This document shows, one piece after another, positions 14,077-21,349 of a DNA stretch of 21,903 nucleotides. The notes below the pieces were generated by a model. That model saw only the letters and a list, made by a program, of their open reading frames with translations. It was not told the DNA's origin and searched no databases. The stretch comes from Planctomycetaceae bacterium. GTDB taxonomy: Bacteria; Planctomycetota; Planctomycetia; Pirellulales; Pirellulaceae. Where the stretch lies: positions 1 to 21,903 of the forward strand of contig SXHS01000270.1 of the NCBI GenBank assembly GCA_005773145.1. Direction: 5' to 3'. Numbering within the stretch: the first letter of the stretch is position 1; every line of letters begins with the position of its first letter. A program made the translations under genes and the position numbers.

Positions 14077-14125
14077 CAGAGCCTGGAAAAGAGAGAAACC
14101 CGATTTTTTCCCGGCAGAAAATCCG

Positions 14126-15703
14126 TCACGGCGTGGCCGTTGGGGCGGCCGCAGGCCGCTGCTCTCGGCGGCGGCGTTCGGTCATCGCGATGGCCTTGAG
14201 CAGCCCACGAGCCTTGTTCTGTGTTTCCTGATATTCCTGGCTGGGTACACTGTCCGCCACGATGCCAGCCCCCGCCTGCACATAAGCCTTATGGCCTTGC
14301 ACGACCATGGTTCTGAGCGCAATGCAGGTATCCATATTGCCACTGTAGTCCCAGTAGCCCACCGCCCCCGCATAGGGTCCGCGTCGATGGGGCTCCAACT
14401 CGTCGATAATCTCCATGGCCCGCACTTTCGGCGCGCCGGAGACCGTCCCGGCTGGCAAACTGGCCTGCAGCGCATCGAACGCATCGCGGCCTTCGGCCAA
14501 GCGTCCGGTGACATTCGAAGTGATGTGCATCACATGGCTGTATCGCTCGATCGACATCACGTCGGACAATTGCACGCTGCCAAATTCAGCGACGCGACCA
14601 ACGTCATTGCGTCCCAGATCCACCAACATCACATGCTCGGCGCGTTCCTTGGGATCGGTCAATAGCTCCTCTGCCAATCGTTGATCTTCGGCTGCGTCCC
14701 GGCCTCGAGGGCGTGTTCCGGCCAGGGGGCGCACGGTCACTTCGCGATCGACGACGCGACAGAGGATTTCCGGCGAGCTCCCCACGAGCGTGACCTCGGG
14801 GGTCCGCAGAAAAAACATAAAAGGGCTTGGGTTGACCACGCGCAGCGTACGGTAGATTTCCAAGGGGGGAGCTGTGATCGGCACTTCCATGCGTTGGCTG
14901 AGCACGACCTGAAAGATATCTCCCGCCTGAATGTACTCGACGCAGCGTCGCACGGCTTTCTCAAACTCACTCTGCTCAAAATTGGAGCGAACGCTCAACT
15001 CTTGTTCGGGATCTCCGTCGTCCCAGGTGTCGACGGGAACCAAGCCACCTCGTGGTGTGGACAAGCGATCCACCCATTCGTCCACTCGATCCACCGCGTC
15101 GTCGTAGGCCTGACGCGGATCGGCAAACCGATCCAAACGGGCCATTGCCACGACCATGAGGCATTTGTAGATATTGTCGAAGATGATCATGCGATCGTAG
15201 AACGCCAACGACAGATCGGGCAGATTCCGATCATCGGGGGGCGGGGAGGGGAGGTTCTCGACGTAGCGCACCACATCGTACCCCATATACCCCACGGCCC
15301 CTCCGCAAAATGGCGGCAACTCGGGGAGGTGGACCGCGCGCAGCGTGGAAAGTCGCTGTCGCACCTCGTCCAAGGGATTTGCCGACGTGAGCCGTTCCGT
15401 CGATGAAAATGGGGGGCCGGATCGCTGTGAGCCCGCGCCACGCGTTGCCGTCTCATGCCGAATCGTGACCTCCTCCCCGCGCGCCGTCACCTGTAGGAAG
15501 GGGGTCGCCGCCAGGAAGCTGTATCGTCCCACGCGTTCCCCCCCCACCACGCTTTCAAACAGGCAGGCCGTCCCGCCATCATCGATCCGATGGAAAGCCG
15601 TCACGGGGGTTAGGGTATCGCTAAGCATGCGGCGATAGACGGGGACCAAGCGACCGTCCTGGGCCAGCGAGCGAAAGGTATCAAAATTGGGTCGGTGTTG
15701 CAT
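14126..15703 (-). CDS. trpE: Anthranilate synthase component I
   Basis: It converts chorismate to anthranilate, with ammonia supplied by the glutamine amidotransferase subunit TrpG, as the first step of tryptophan synthesis. The 525-residue length is normal. Near the N-terminus CLFESVVGGERVGRYSF matches the tryptophan feedback site (LLES in enterics). The catalytic half shows VGSSPEILCR, VRPLAGTRPRGRD, LVDLGRNDVGRV, LPAGTVSGAPKVRAMEII and PYAGAVGYWDYSGNMDTCI. Motifs fit anthranilate synthase rather than PabB, although the two families are close. The ATG at 15703 gives the expected N-terminus. No trpG is adjacent and no Trp-rich leader peptide is visible upstream. It is divergent from gspE across 193 bases and convergent with the aldolase gene. 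Confidence 0.92.
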   Translation of the reverse strand: MQHRPNFDTFRSLAQDGRLVPVYRRMLSDTLTPVTAFHRIDDGGTACLFESVVGGERVGRYSFLAATPFLQVTARGEEVTIRHETATRGAGSQRSGPPFSSTERLTSANPLDEVRQRLSTLRAVHLPELPPFCGGAVGYMGYDVVRYVENLPSPPPDDRNLPDLSLAFYDRMIIFDNIYKCLMVVAMARLDRFADPRQAYDDAVDRVDEWVDRLSTPRGGLVPVDTWDDGDPEQELSVRSNFEQSEFEKAVRRCVEYIQAGDIFQVVLSQRMEVPITAPPLEIYRTLRVVNPSPFMFFLRTPEVTLVGSSPEILCRVVDREVTVRPLAGTRPRGRDAAEDQRLAEELLTDPKERAEHVMLVDLGRNDVGRVAEFGSVQLSDVMSIERYSHVMHITSNVTGRLAEGRDAFDALQASLPAGTVSGAPKVRAMEIIDELEPHRRGPYAGAVGYWDYSGNMDTCIALRTMVVQGHKAYVQAGAGIVADSVPSQEYQETQNKARGLLKAIAMTERRRREQRPAAAPTATP

Positions 15704-15764
15704 GCGCCAAGCTTACCGCGCGGCGGCCGCCCATCACAATAGGCAGGGATGCGTGGACGCAAAG

Positions 15765-15793
15765 TTGCTTCACGATCCGCGGACAACTACAAT
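15765..15793 (+). promoter_or_regulatory. Predicted promoter of the gsp operon
   Basis: TTGCTT (15765-15770) and TACAAT (15788-15793; 5 of 6 matches to TATAAT) are separated by exactly 17 bases. Transcription would start near 15800, giving a leader of roughly 97 bases before gspE that begins with the 15802-15844 stem-loop. Confidence 0.5.
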
Positions 15794-15801
15794 ACGGTCA
15801 A

Positions 15802-15844
15802 GCTCACGAGCGACGCAAAACGCACGAAGCAATCGTTCGTGAGC
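15802..15844 (+). promoter_or_regulatory. 12-bp stem-loop at the predicted 5' end of the gsp mRNA
   Basis: GCTCACGAGCGA (15802-15813) pairs with TCGTTCGTGAGC (15833-15844): 11 Watson-Crick pairs plus one G-U, with a 19-base loop. The outer eight pairs are a perfect inverted repeat. On the minus strand the G-U becomes an A-C mismatch, so the structure is slightly better in the gsp transcript. It could be a 5' stabilising hairpin, an RNA control element or a DNA operator between trpE and gspE. Confidence 0.65.
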
Positions 15845-15896
15845 GCGTCTTGCGGGCCAGGGGACATTCGAACCGACGGGATGAGCGACGCACGCT

Positions 15897-17603
15897 ATGG
15901 AAGCCGGGGAGATACTCTTTCGACGCGGTTTGCTGGATGACCAACAGCTGCAACAGGTCCGCCGCGAGCAAAATGGCGAGGGGCCCTTGTGGACGGCGGT
16001 CCGATTGGGATACGTGCGCGAGGATGCGGCCCTGCGAGCCATCGCCGAGGCGATTGGCATCCCCTATCTCGACACGAGCGAGACCGAGCCCGACGTCGGC
16101 CTGTTGGCCGATTTTCCAGCGCGATTTATTCACCGCGACGGCTTGTTTCCAGTACGCCGCGATGCCCAGAGCCTGACCATTGCCACCAGCGATCCGTTTG
16201 ACTTGTACGCGCTGGACGAGGTGAGTGCGGCGATGGGACTCCCCATCTCTCCCGTATTGACGCCACGGCAGGAGATCGCCACCTGGATCAAACGACATTT
16301 GGGCGTGGGGAGCGAGACGGTCGAGGGACTACTCGGACAGTCCGACGACGCGCCAATTCAGCTCTTGGATGATATCGAAACCGATGGCTCGGAACTCGCC
16401 GAATTGGCTCAAGAGGCCTCGGTGATCCGCTTGGTCAACGAGATTCTATTGGAGGCCGTTGCGGCCCGAGCCAGTGATGTGCACATCGAGTCCCAAGCGC
16501 ACGGCCTGGCGATACGCTATCGCGTGGACGGCATGTTGCAACTGCAGCCGCTTCCCCCCGAGATTCACCGATTTCAAGCGGCCATTTTGAGCCGTTTGAA
16601 GATCATGGCTCGCTTGAATATCGCGGAAAAGCGTTTGCCGCAAGATGGCCGCATGAAGCTACGAGTCGCCAATCGCGAGGTGGATGTGCGCGTATCGGTA
16701 ATCCCCATGCTGCACGGCGAGGGGATCGTGATGCGCATCCTGGACAAGAGCTCGATCGTGTTTGAATTGCGTCAGCTGGGCATGGGTCCAACCATTTACG
16801 AGCGTTTTCTGGAACTGATCCAAATGCCGCACGGCATTGTGCTGGTCACGGGCCCGACGGGCTCGGGTAAAACCACCACGCTTTACAGTGCACTTTTGGA
16901 GATACGCCGACCGGAAGTCAATATCATCACCTGCGAAGACCCCGTCGAATATCAATTGGAGGGAATCAATCAAATTCAAGTCCACCCGAAAATTGGATTG
17001 ACTTTCGCCCATTCACTCCGTTCGATCCTACGGCACGATCCGGATGTGATTCTTGTGGGCGAAATTCGCGATCTGGAAACCGCGGAGAACGCCATTCAAG
17101 CCTCGTTGACGGGGCACTTGGTCTTCAGCACGCTACACACGAATGACGCAGCGAGTGCCTACGCCCGCTTGATGGATATGGGCGTCGAATCGTTCTTAGT
17201 TTCCAGCACTGTGGAAGCCGTCATGGCCCAACGCCTGGTGCGTACCTTGTGTGAACATTGCAAACGGGCCCAACAACCCGCTCGCAGTGATTTGCCCGAA
17301 GACTTTCCCCATACCCGGGCGCATGAGATGGGGGTGCCATGCTTTATTCCGGTCGGCTGCCGCCAATGCCGTCACACGGGCTACGCGGGACGGATGGGCA
17401 TTTACGAATTGCTCCCCTCATCCAACGCCATTCGCACCTTGGCCCACGACCGGGCCAATACTTGGGACTTGGCCCGCGCGGCGTTGCAAGAAGGCATGGT
17501 CACACTGCGACAGGATGGCTGGGAGAAGGTCCTGCAGGGTCGCACCAGCGTCGAGGAGGTCGTGCGAGTGACCAAGGGAGATCGCGTCCTCAACCATGAC
17601 TGA
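15897..17603 (+). CDS. gspE: Type II secretion system ATPase GspE
   Basis: This cytoplasmic secretion ATPase powers pseudopilus assembly. The 568-residue protein has an N-terminal MshEN/T2SSE-N domain (1-135), then the ATPase core: Walker A GPTGSGKTTT (319-328), Asp box ITCEDPVE, Walker B VILVGEIRD (about 382-390) and His box LTGHLVFSTLHTND. The zinc-binding cysteines typical of GspE/PilB are present (C452, C455, then C488, C491, with another Cys at 482), followed by TGYAGRMGIYELL. The ATG has no strong ribosome binding site. Its 3' end overlaps gspF by eight bases. GspE and PilB are very similar; the downstream gspG and gspK genes favour type II secretion over a type IV pilus. Confidence 0.95.
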   Translation: MEAGEILFRRGLLDDQQLQQVRREQNGEGPLWTAVRLGYVREDAALRAIAEAIGIPYLDTSETEPDVGLLADFPARFIHRDGLFPVRRDAQSLTIATSDPFDLYALDEVSAAMGLPISPVLTPRQEIATWIKRHLGVGSETVEGLLGQSDDAPIQLLDDIETDGSELAELAQEASVIRLVNEILLEAVAARASDVHIESQAHGLAIRYRVDGMLQLQPLPPEIHRFQAAILSRLKIMARLNIAEKRLPQDGRMKLRVANREVDVRVSVIPMLHGEGIVMRILDKSSIVFELRQLGMGPTIYERFLELIQMPHGIVLVTGPTGSGKTTTLYSALLEIRRPEVNIITCEDPVEYQLEGINQIQVHPKIGLTFAHSLRSILRHDPDVILVGEIRDLETAENAIQASLTGHLVFSTLHTNDAASAYARLMDMGVESFLVSSTVEAVMAQRLVRTLCEHCKRAQQPARSDLPEDFPHTRAHEMGVPCFIPVGCRQCRHTGYAGRMGIYELLPSSNAIRTLAHDRANTWDLARAALQEGMVTLRQDGWEKVLQGRTSVEEVVRVTKGDRVLNHD

Positions 17604-18801
17604 ATTCACCTATTCCGCGCGCAACCTCCAGGGCGAACGAGTCGATGGGCTCATCGCAGCCGCCAGCGAGCGCGAGGCGATCGCACAGCTCTCCAGCCGG
17701 TCTTTGTTTCCGCTCGAAGTCCGCGAAAAATTGGCGGCGGCGCGGACTCTGCGGCCAACTCGCCGCGTGAGTGGAGAGCAGATGGCAACCTGTTACGGCC
17801 AGTTGGCCGCTCTGCTGCGCAGTGGCGTGCCCCTCCTACGTGCCCTCACCGTGCTGCGAGATCAGACCTCGCATGTCGGTTTGCAGGCCGTGTTGTCCGA
17901 TGTGCATGATCAAGTCGAAGAGGGCATCGCGCTCCCCGTCGCCATGCAATGCCATCCACGTACGTTTCGACCCATGGCGATCAGCATGGCACGCGCGGGG
18001 AACGAGGGCGGATTTCTCGAAGACGCTCTTGATCGGGTGGCAGCGTTCACGGAACAAGAGGCCGACCTAAAAAGTCGGACCATGGGCGCTTTGGCCTATC
18101 CCGTCTTTCTGTGTGTCGTGGGAACGATCGTAGTGGCCGTCTTGATGATCTTCTTTGTCCCCAGTTTTGGCCAGATGTTCGACGACTTGCGCGAACGGGG
18201 TGAACTGCCCATGATGACCGACGTGCTGTTGACATTCAGCAATGGTCTGCGTCAATGGTCGCTGCTGCTGGCCATCGGGGCCGCGCTCGCCTTCGCCGCG
18301 GGGCGAAACTACTTGGCGACTGAACAAGGCCAGCGTCAGAAGGATCTGTGGAAGCTCAAATTGCCGCTGCTCGGTTCCATCTTCCAATCACTGGCCGTCG
18401 CCCGTTTCTGCCGCGTACTGGGGACCTTGTTGCACAACGGCGTCCCGATCCTCACCGCCTTGGACATCAGCCGTACCGCGGCCGGCAATCGCCTACTGGC
18501 AGAGGCCGTGGGAGCGGCCGCGGAAAACATCTCCGCCGGTCAATCGCTGGGGGCACCCCTGGCCAGCAGTGGCTACTTTCCCCCGTCCGTCGTGGAAATG
18601 ATCGCCGTGGCCGAGGAGTCGAATACCCTGGAACGAGTACTCGTCGACATTGCCGATGGACTGGAACGACGGACGGCGCGGCGCCTCGACCTCATGGTCC
18701 GCTTGCTTGAGCCCGTCATGCTGCTCATACTGGCGGGTATTGTGTTGGTGATCGTGCTGGCCCTGCTACTCCCCGTCCTCAAGATGAGCAGTACCCTGTA
18801 A
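17596..18801 (+). CDS. gspF: Type II secretion system inner-membrane platform protein GspF
   Basis: GspF is the polytopic inner-membrane protein that links the GspE motor to pseudopilus assembly. The 401-residue length is typical. Two repeated T2SSF domains are visible: the first with YGQLAALLRSGVPLLRAL (about 67-84), the second with FCRVLGTLLHNGVPILTAL (about 270-288). Hydrophobic segments lie near residues 172-192, 218-235 and 372-397, matching the three-helix topology of the family. The N-terminal MTEFTYSARNLQGERVDG is the usual GspF start. Its ATG lies inside the last codons of gspE (overlap 17596-17603), suggesting translational coupling. A 47-base gap then precedes gspG, enough for an independent and strong ribosome binding site for the major pseudopilin. 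Confidence 0.95.
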   Translation: MTEFTYSARNLQGERVDGLIAAASEREAIAQLSSRSLFPLEVREKLAAARTLRPTRRVSGEQMATCYGQLAALLRSGVPLLRALTVLRDQTSHVGLQAVLSDVHDQVEEGIALPVAMQCHPRTFRPMAISMARAGNEGGFLEDALDRVAAFTEQEADLKSRTMGALAYPVFLCVVGTIVVAVLMIFFVPSFGQMFDDLRERGELPMMTDVLLTFSNGLRQWSLLLAIGAALAFAAGRNYLATEQGQRQKDLWKLKLPLLGSIFQSLAVARFCRVLGTLLHNGVPILTALDISRTAAGNRLLAEAVGAAAENISAGQSLGAPLASSGYFPPSVVEMIAVAEESNTLERVLVDIADGLERRTARRLDLMVRLLEPVMLLILAGIVLVIVLALLLPVLKMSSTL

Positions 18802-18831
18802 GCGGCGTTCCTGATCGTTCCCGCGATCCCT

Positions 18832-18840
18832 GGAAGGGAG
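18832..18840 (+). promoter_or_regulatory. Strong ribosome binding site deciding the gspG start
   Basis: GGAAGGGAG lies eight bases before the GTG at 18849. The ATG at 18870, in the second copy of the start-region repeat, has nothing similar upstream, so GTG 18849 is the preferred start. Confidence 0.7.
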
Positions 18841-18848
18841 AAACCACC

Positions 18849-18890
18849 GTGCGAGATAAAACACTCGGTATGCGAGATAAGACGCTCTGT
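18849..18890 (+). repeat. Tandem 21-base duplication at the gspG start
   Basis: Units 18849-18869 and 18870-18890 are identical at 17 of 21 positions. The mismatches are the start codon (GTG/ATG), two silent third positions (AAA/AAG, ACA/ACG) and the last codon (GGT/TGT). The encoded MRDKTL is kept in both units. Confidence 0.85.
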
Positions 18891-19301
18891 CGCCAAGCTC
18901 CAAGACCAGCTTTCACGCTCTTGGAGGTGATGCTGGTCATGGTGATCCTCGTGATCCTAGCGTCACTGACAGGCGTCTACATTCGCAAGACCCAACAAAC
19001 GGCGCTGATCGACGCAGCCCGAGCGCAGATTGGTCTCTTTGAAGATGCGCTCAAACTGTACGAAATCCACGTCCGCAATTTCCCCACAACCGCTCAGGGC
19101 CTGGATTCGCTGATCAACATGCCCGCTGGGCTGGCAAACGAATCCCGTTGGCGAGGCCCATACCTGGAAGGCAAACAGGTCCCTTTGGATCCTTGGGATC
19201 ATCCCTATCGCTACGAGCTGGCCGACGGTGACAAGCCCGTGATCACCTCAGCCGGCGCCGATAGCGTCGATGGTTCGGACGATGACATCCGCAACGAATA
19301 A
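18849..19301 (+). CDS. gspG: Type II secretion system major pseudopilin GspG
   Basis: This is the major pseudopilin subunit, a 150-residue precursor. The leader is 21 residues, followed by FTLLEVMLVMVILVILA, the pseudopilin helix with Glu at +5 of the mature protein. The C-terminal region has the GspG-type DPWDHPYRYEL and a calcium-loop-like SAGADSVDGSDDDI, typical for the family. The residue before the cleavage site is Ala (RPA/FTLLE), not the near-universal Gly. The first 14 codons are a tandem duplication reading MRDKTLG then MRDKTLC, with silent differences between copies. The GTG start is supported by a strong ribosome binding site; ATG at 18870 would give a shorter 14-residue leader. 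Processing is expected by the peptidase encoded at 2614-3822. Confidence 0.94.
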   Translation: MRDKTLGMRDKTLCRQAPRPAFTLLEVMLVMVILVILASLTGVYIRKTQQTALIDAARAQIGLFEDALKLYEIHVRNFPTTAQGLDSLINMPAGLANESRWRGPYLEGKQVPLDPWDHPYRYELADGDKPVITSAGADSVDGSDDDIRNE

Positions 19302-19311
19302 CGTCGCCCCG

Positions 19312-19863
19312 ATGGATCGAGCTCACGCTGGGTTCACGCTGCTGGAAATCACCTTGGTGCTGGCCCTGATGGTAATCGTGTATGCCCTGGCCATGCCTGC
19401 GTTGAGGGGTTCATTGGCCAGCCACCGTTTACATGCGGCGGCCGAACAGGTGCGAGTCGATTGGTCCAATGCCCGCGTAGCCGCCATGCGATCGGGTCAG
19501 ACCCAAGTCTTTACTTGCCGCCCCGAAACAGCCGCCTATCAAATGGCCCCCTGGACCCAAAATGGCGATGATGGCGCGGCGACCGATGCGGAAACTTCGG
19601 ACCGAGGCCCGCTGGCAGCGGCCCGCTCTCGACGTCTTCGCGAATTGCCCGTCGGCGTGCAGTTGGTCGAGGTGACCACGACCGATTCGAGATCTCAAGG
19701 CCTGCAGGCCGACGGCGACAATGGCGCGTTCGCCGTCTACTTTTTCCCTGATGGAACCACATCCCGCGCGCGCCTGGTCCTGTCGAATGCACGGGGTGAA
19801 CGGGCGGCCATTCGTCTGCGCGATTTGACCGGCATTTCCGAGTTGGAACCCGACGACTCTTAA
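19312..19863 (+). CDS. gspH: Type II secretion system minor pseudopilin GspH
   Basis: This is a minor pseudopilin thought to sit at the pseudopilus tip with GspI, J and K. From ATG 19312 it has 183 residues: a 7-residue leader ending in Gly (MDRAHAG), then FTLLEITLVLALMVIVYALA with Glu +5, and a beta-rich GspH-type domain. A polar segment (about 90-115, GDDGAATDAETSDRG) interrupts the domain. In-frame ATGs at 19270 and 19282 would overlap gspG and lengthen the leader to 21 or 17 residues. None of the three has a good ribosome binding site, so the start is uncertain; the short leader without overlap seems most natural. It begins 10 bases after the gspG stop. GspH assignment rests on position, the FTLLE start and length. 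Confidence 0.85.
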   Translation: MDRAHAGFTLLEITLVLALMVIVYALAMPALRGSLASHRLHAAAEQVRVDWSNARVAAMRSGQTQVFTCRPETAAYQMAPWTQNGDDGAATDAETSDRGPLAAARSRRLRELPVGVQLVEVTTTDSRSQGLQADGDNGAFAVYFFPDGTTSRARLVLSNARGERAAIRLRDLTGISELEPDDS

Positions 19864-19877
19864 GCGGCATCGCGACT

Positions 19878-20339
19878 ATGAATCCCAGCCCATTCCACCG
19901 TCGCCACACTGACTCTCACGGGCTTTCATTGCTGGAAGTCATGCTTGCGCTCTCGATCTTAGTCATTGGACTGGCCGGCGTCGGTCAATTGATTGCCCTC
20001 GGCGCAAAGAGCGCCGCGCTGGCACGCGATCAAGTCCGCGCCCAATTGTTGTGCGAAGCGATTCTGGCCGAGATCGCGGTCGGAGCGAGGCCTGCAGAAT
20101 CCAGTCCCTTGGCTACGTACGATCCGGATCCGGAGTGGCAGTATGGCGTCGACGCACAGCCAGTAGGCGATTCCGGACTGCGCTCCGTTACCGTAACCGT
20201 GCAGCGTGAGGGAAATGAAAAATCGGCCTTCACGCTCGGGCAATGGATCTTTGCGGCCAACGGCATCGCAAATTCGCCGACGGAATCCAACCCGACGAAC
20301 AATCAAGATGGTGATCCGCGCGTCAACGACCTCAATTGA
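19878..20339 (+). CDS. gspI: Type II secretion system minor pseudopilin GspI
   Basis: This is a 153-residue minor pseudopilin. The leader MNPSPFHRRHTDSHG ends in the expected Gly and is followed by LSLLEVMLALSILVIGLAGVG with Glu +5. The early segment ALARDQVRAQLLCEAILAEI is the GspI-type helix continuing after the membrane part. The C-terminal tail (about 128-153) is Asn/Pro/Asp-rich and unlike a folded family domain. The ATG lies 14 bases after the gspH stop. GspI starts the tip complex with J and K in better-known systems. The start is likely right because the leader is the proper length and basic. The tail could be a lineage-specific extension. Confidence 0.87.
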   Translation: MNPSPFHRRHTDSHGLSLLEVMLALSILVIGLAGVGQLIALGAKSAALARDQVRAQLLCEAILAEIAVGARPAESSPLATYDPDPEWQYGVDAQPVGDSGLRSVTVTVQREGNEKSAFTLGQWIFAANGIANSPTESNPTNNQDGDPRVNDLN

Positions 20340-20371
20340 ATGAATCTCGCTCCCAGGCAGGGCCTTGTCCC

Positions 20372-21349
20372 ATGCGCTCAACAATTGCCAGCCACCCCAA
20401 ACGTCGTCATCGCGGTATCTCGCTGCTAGAGACCATGTTGGCACTGGCTATTTCCAGTGTGATGATTGGCCTGATCGGAATGGCGTTGAATATCTCATTG
20501 GGTACACTTGATCGGGGGAAGCAGGAAACGACAGCGGCCCAATTGGCGCACACCCTATTGCGCCAAATTTCCCACGATCTGCGTTGTGCCCTCCCACCTC
20601 CCGGCGCCCCAAGCACCTCTAGACCTGGAACCGATTCGGTGGATACCTTGACGCCCGACTCGTCTGCTGACGCAACCAGCGCCAGTCTATCCACAAGCGT
20701 GTCGCCGGCCTCCAAGTCCAACTCGGGGCTGATGGGCAATCGTGAGGAATTACAGTGGGATCTGCTGTACGTGCCGCGACCGGACGAGGTTTCCTCGACA
20801 ACCCACAATGGGACCATTTCGGCAACAGGATACTCGGCGAGCGGAATCAAGACGGTTGCATACTTCATGCGCCGTGGCACGGCGGACAACGGCCTGGCTC
20901 GAGCGCCGAGTGCGGCAGAGGGCCTGATCCGTCGAGAAACCGATCGGGCGACGTCACAGTGGGCCGTGGACCGCGGCCAACTTGCGTCGTCCGACGAAAC
21001 CCTCGAGCCCCTGGCGCCCGAAGTCGAATCGCTCGAGTTTCGCTACTTCGACGGTACCCAATGGCGCGAGGAGTGGGATTCGACCCTAGCAGGTCGTCTA
21101 CCCGTCCTCGTGGAAATCACGATTGGCATGCGCGACGTCGACGACAGCCACAACCGATTGCCGGGAACCCCAGTCGCGCATCGTGTTGGTTCGTCCCTGG
21201 ATGCACTGCAGGGAGACTTGGTGTTCCGCACGGTGGTGCCCATCGCGGCGGTCCAAGGACGCGCGGAGGTCGACTGGCCCAATAGCTCCGACACCGACAA
21301 CAACGCCGACAACGCTGACTCCACGCTTAGCGCCGAGCCGCAACCATGA
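20372..21349 (+). CDS. gspJ: Type II secretion system minor pseudopilin GspJ
   Basis: This is a 325-residue minor pseudopilin. The leader MRSTIASHPKRRHRG ends in Gly, followed by ISLLETMLALAISSVMIGLIGMA with Glu +5. The core matches GspJ: LAHTLLRQISHDLR near the N-terminus and SLEFRYFDGTQWREEWDS with LPVLVEITI toward the C-terminus. It is much longer than the roughly 200 residues of enterobacterial GspJ, partly through a Ser/Thr-rich stretch (about 80-130) and an acidic Asn/Asp-rich tail. I chose ATG 20372, preceded by CAGGG at reasonable spacing; an in-frame TTG at 20336 overlaps the gspI stop and would add 12 residues. The stop overlaps the gspK start as ATGA. Confidence 0.88.
   Translation: MRSTIASHPKRRHRGISLLETMLALAISSVMIGLIGMALNISLGTLDRGKQETTAAQLAHTLLRQISHDLRCALPPPGAPSTSRPGTDSVDTLTPDSSADATSASLSTSVSPASKSNSGLMGNREELQWDLLYVPRPDEVSSTTHNGTISATGYSASGIKTVAYFMRRGTADNGLARAPSAAEGLIRRETDRATSQWAVDRGQLASSDETLEPLAPEVESLEFRYFDGTQWREEWDSTLAGRLPVLVEITIGMRDVDDSHNRLPGTPVAHRVGSSLDALQGDLVFRTVVPIAAVQGRAEVDWPNSSDTDNNADNADSTLSAEPQP

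Noticed and set aside
14096..14125. T6 run and GATTTT/AAAATC stem between the convergent aldolase and trpE genes
   Set aside because: The stem is only six A/T-rich pairs with a ten-base loop; too weak to call a terminator.
15236..15254. G-rich stretch in trpE as a G-quadruplex
   Set aside because: Only three usable tracts of three or more G are present; the fourth is GG.
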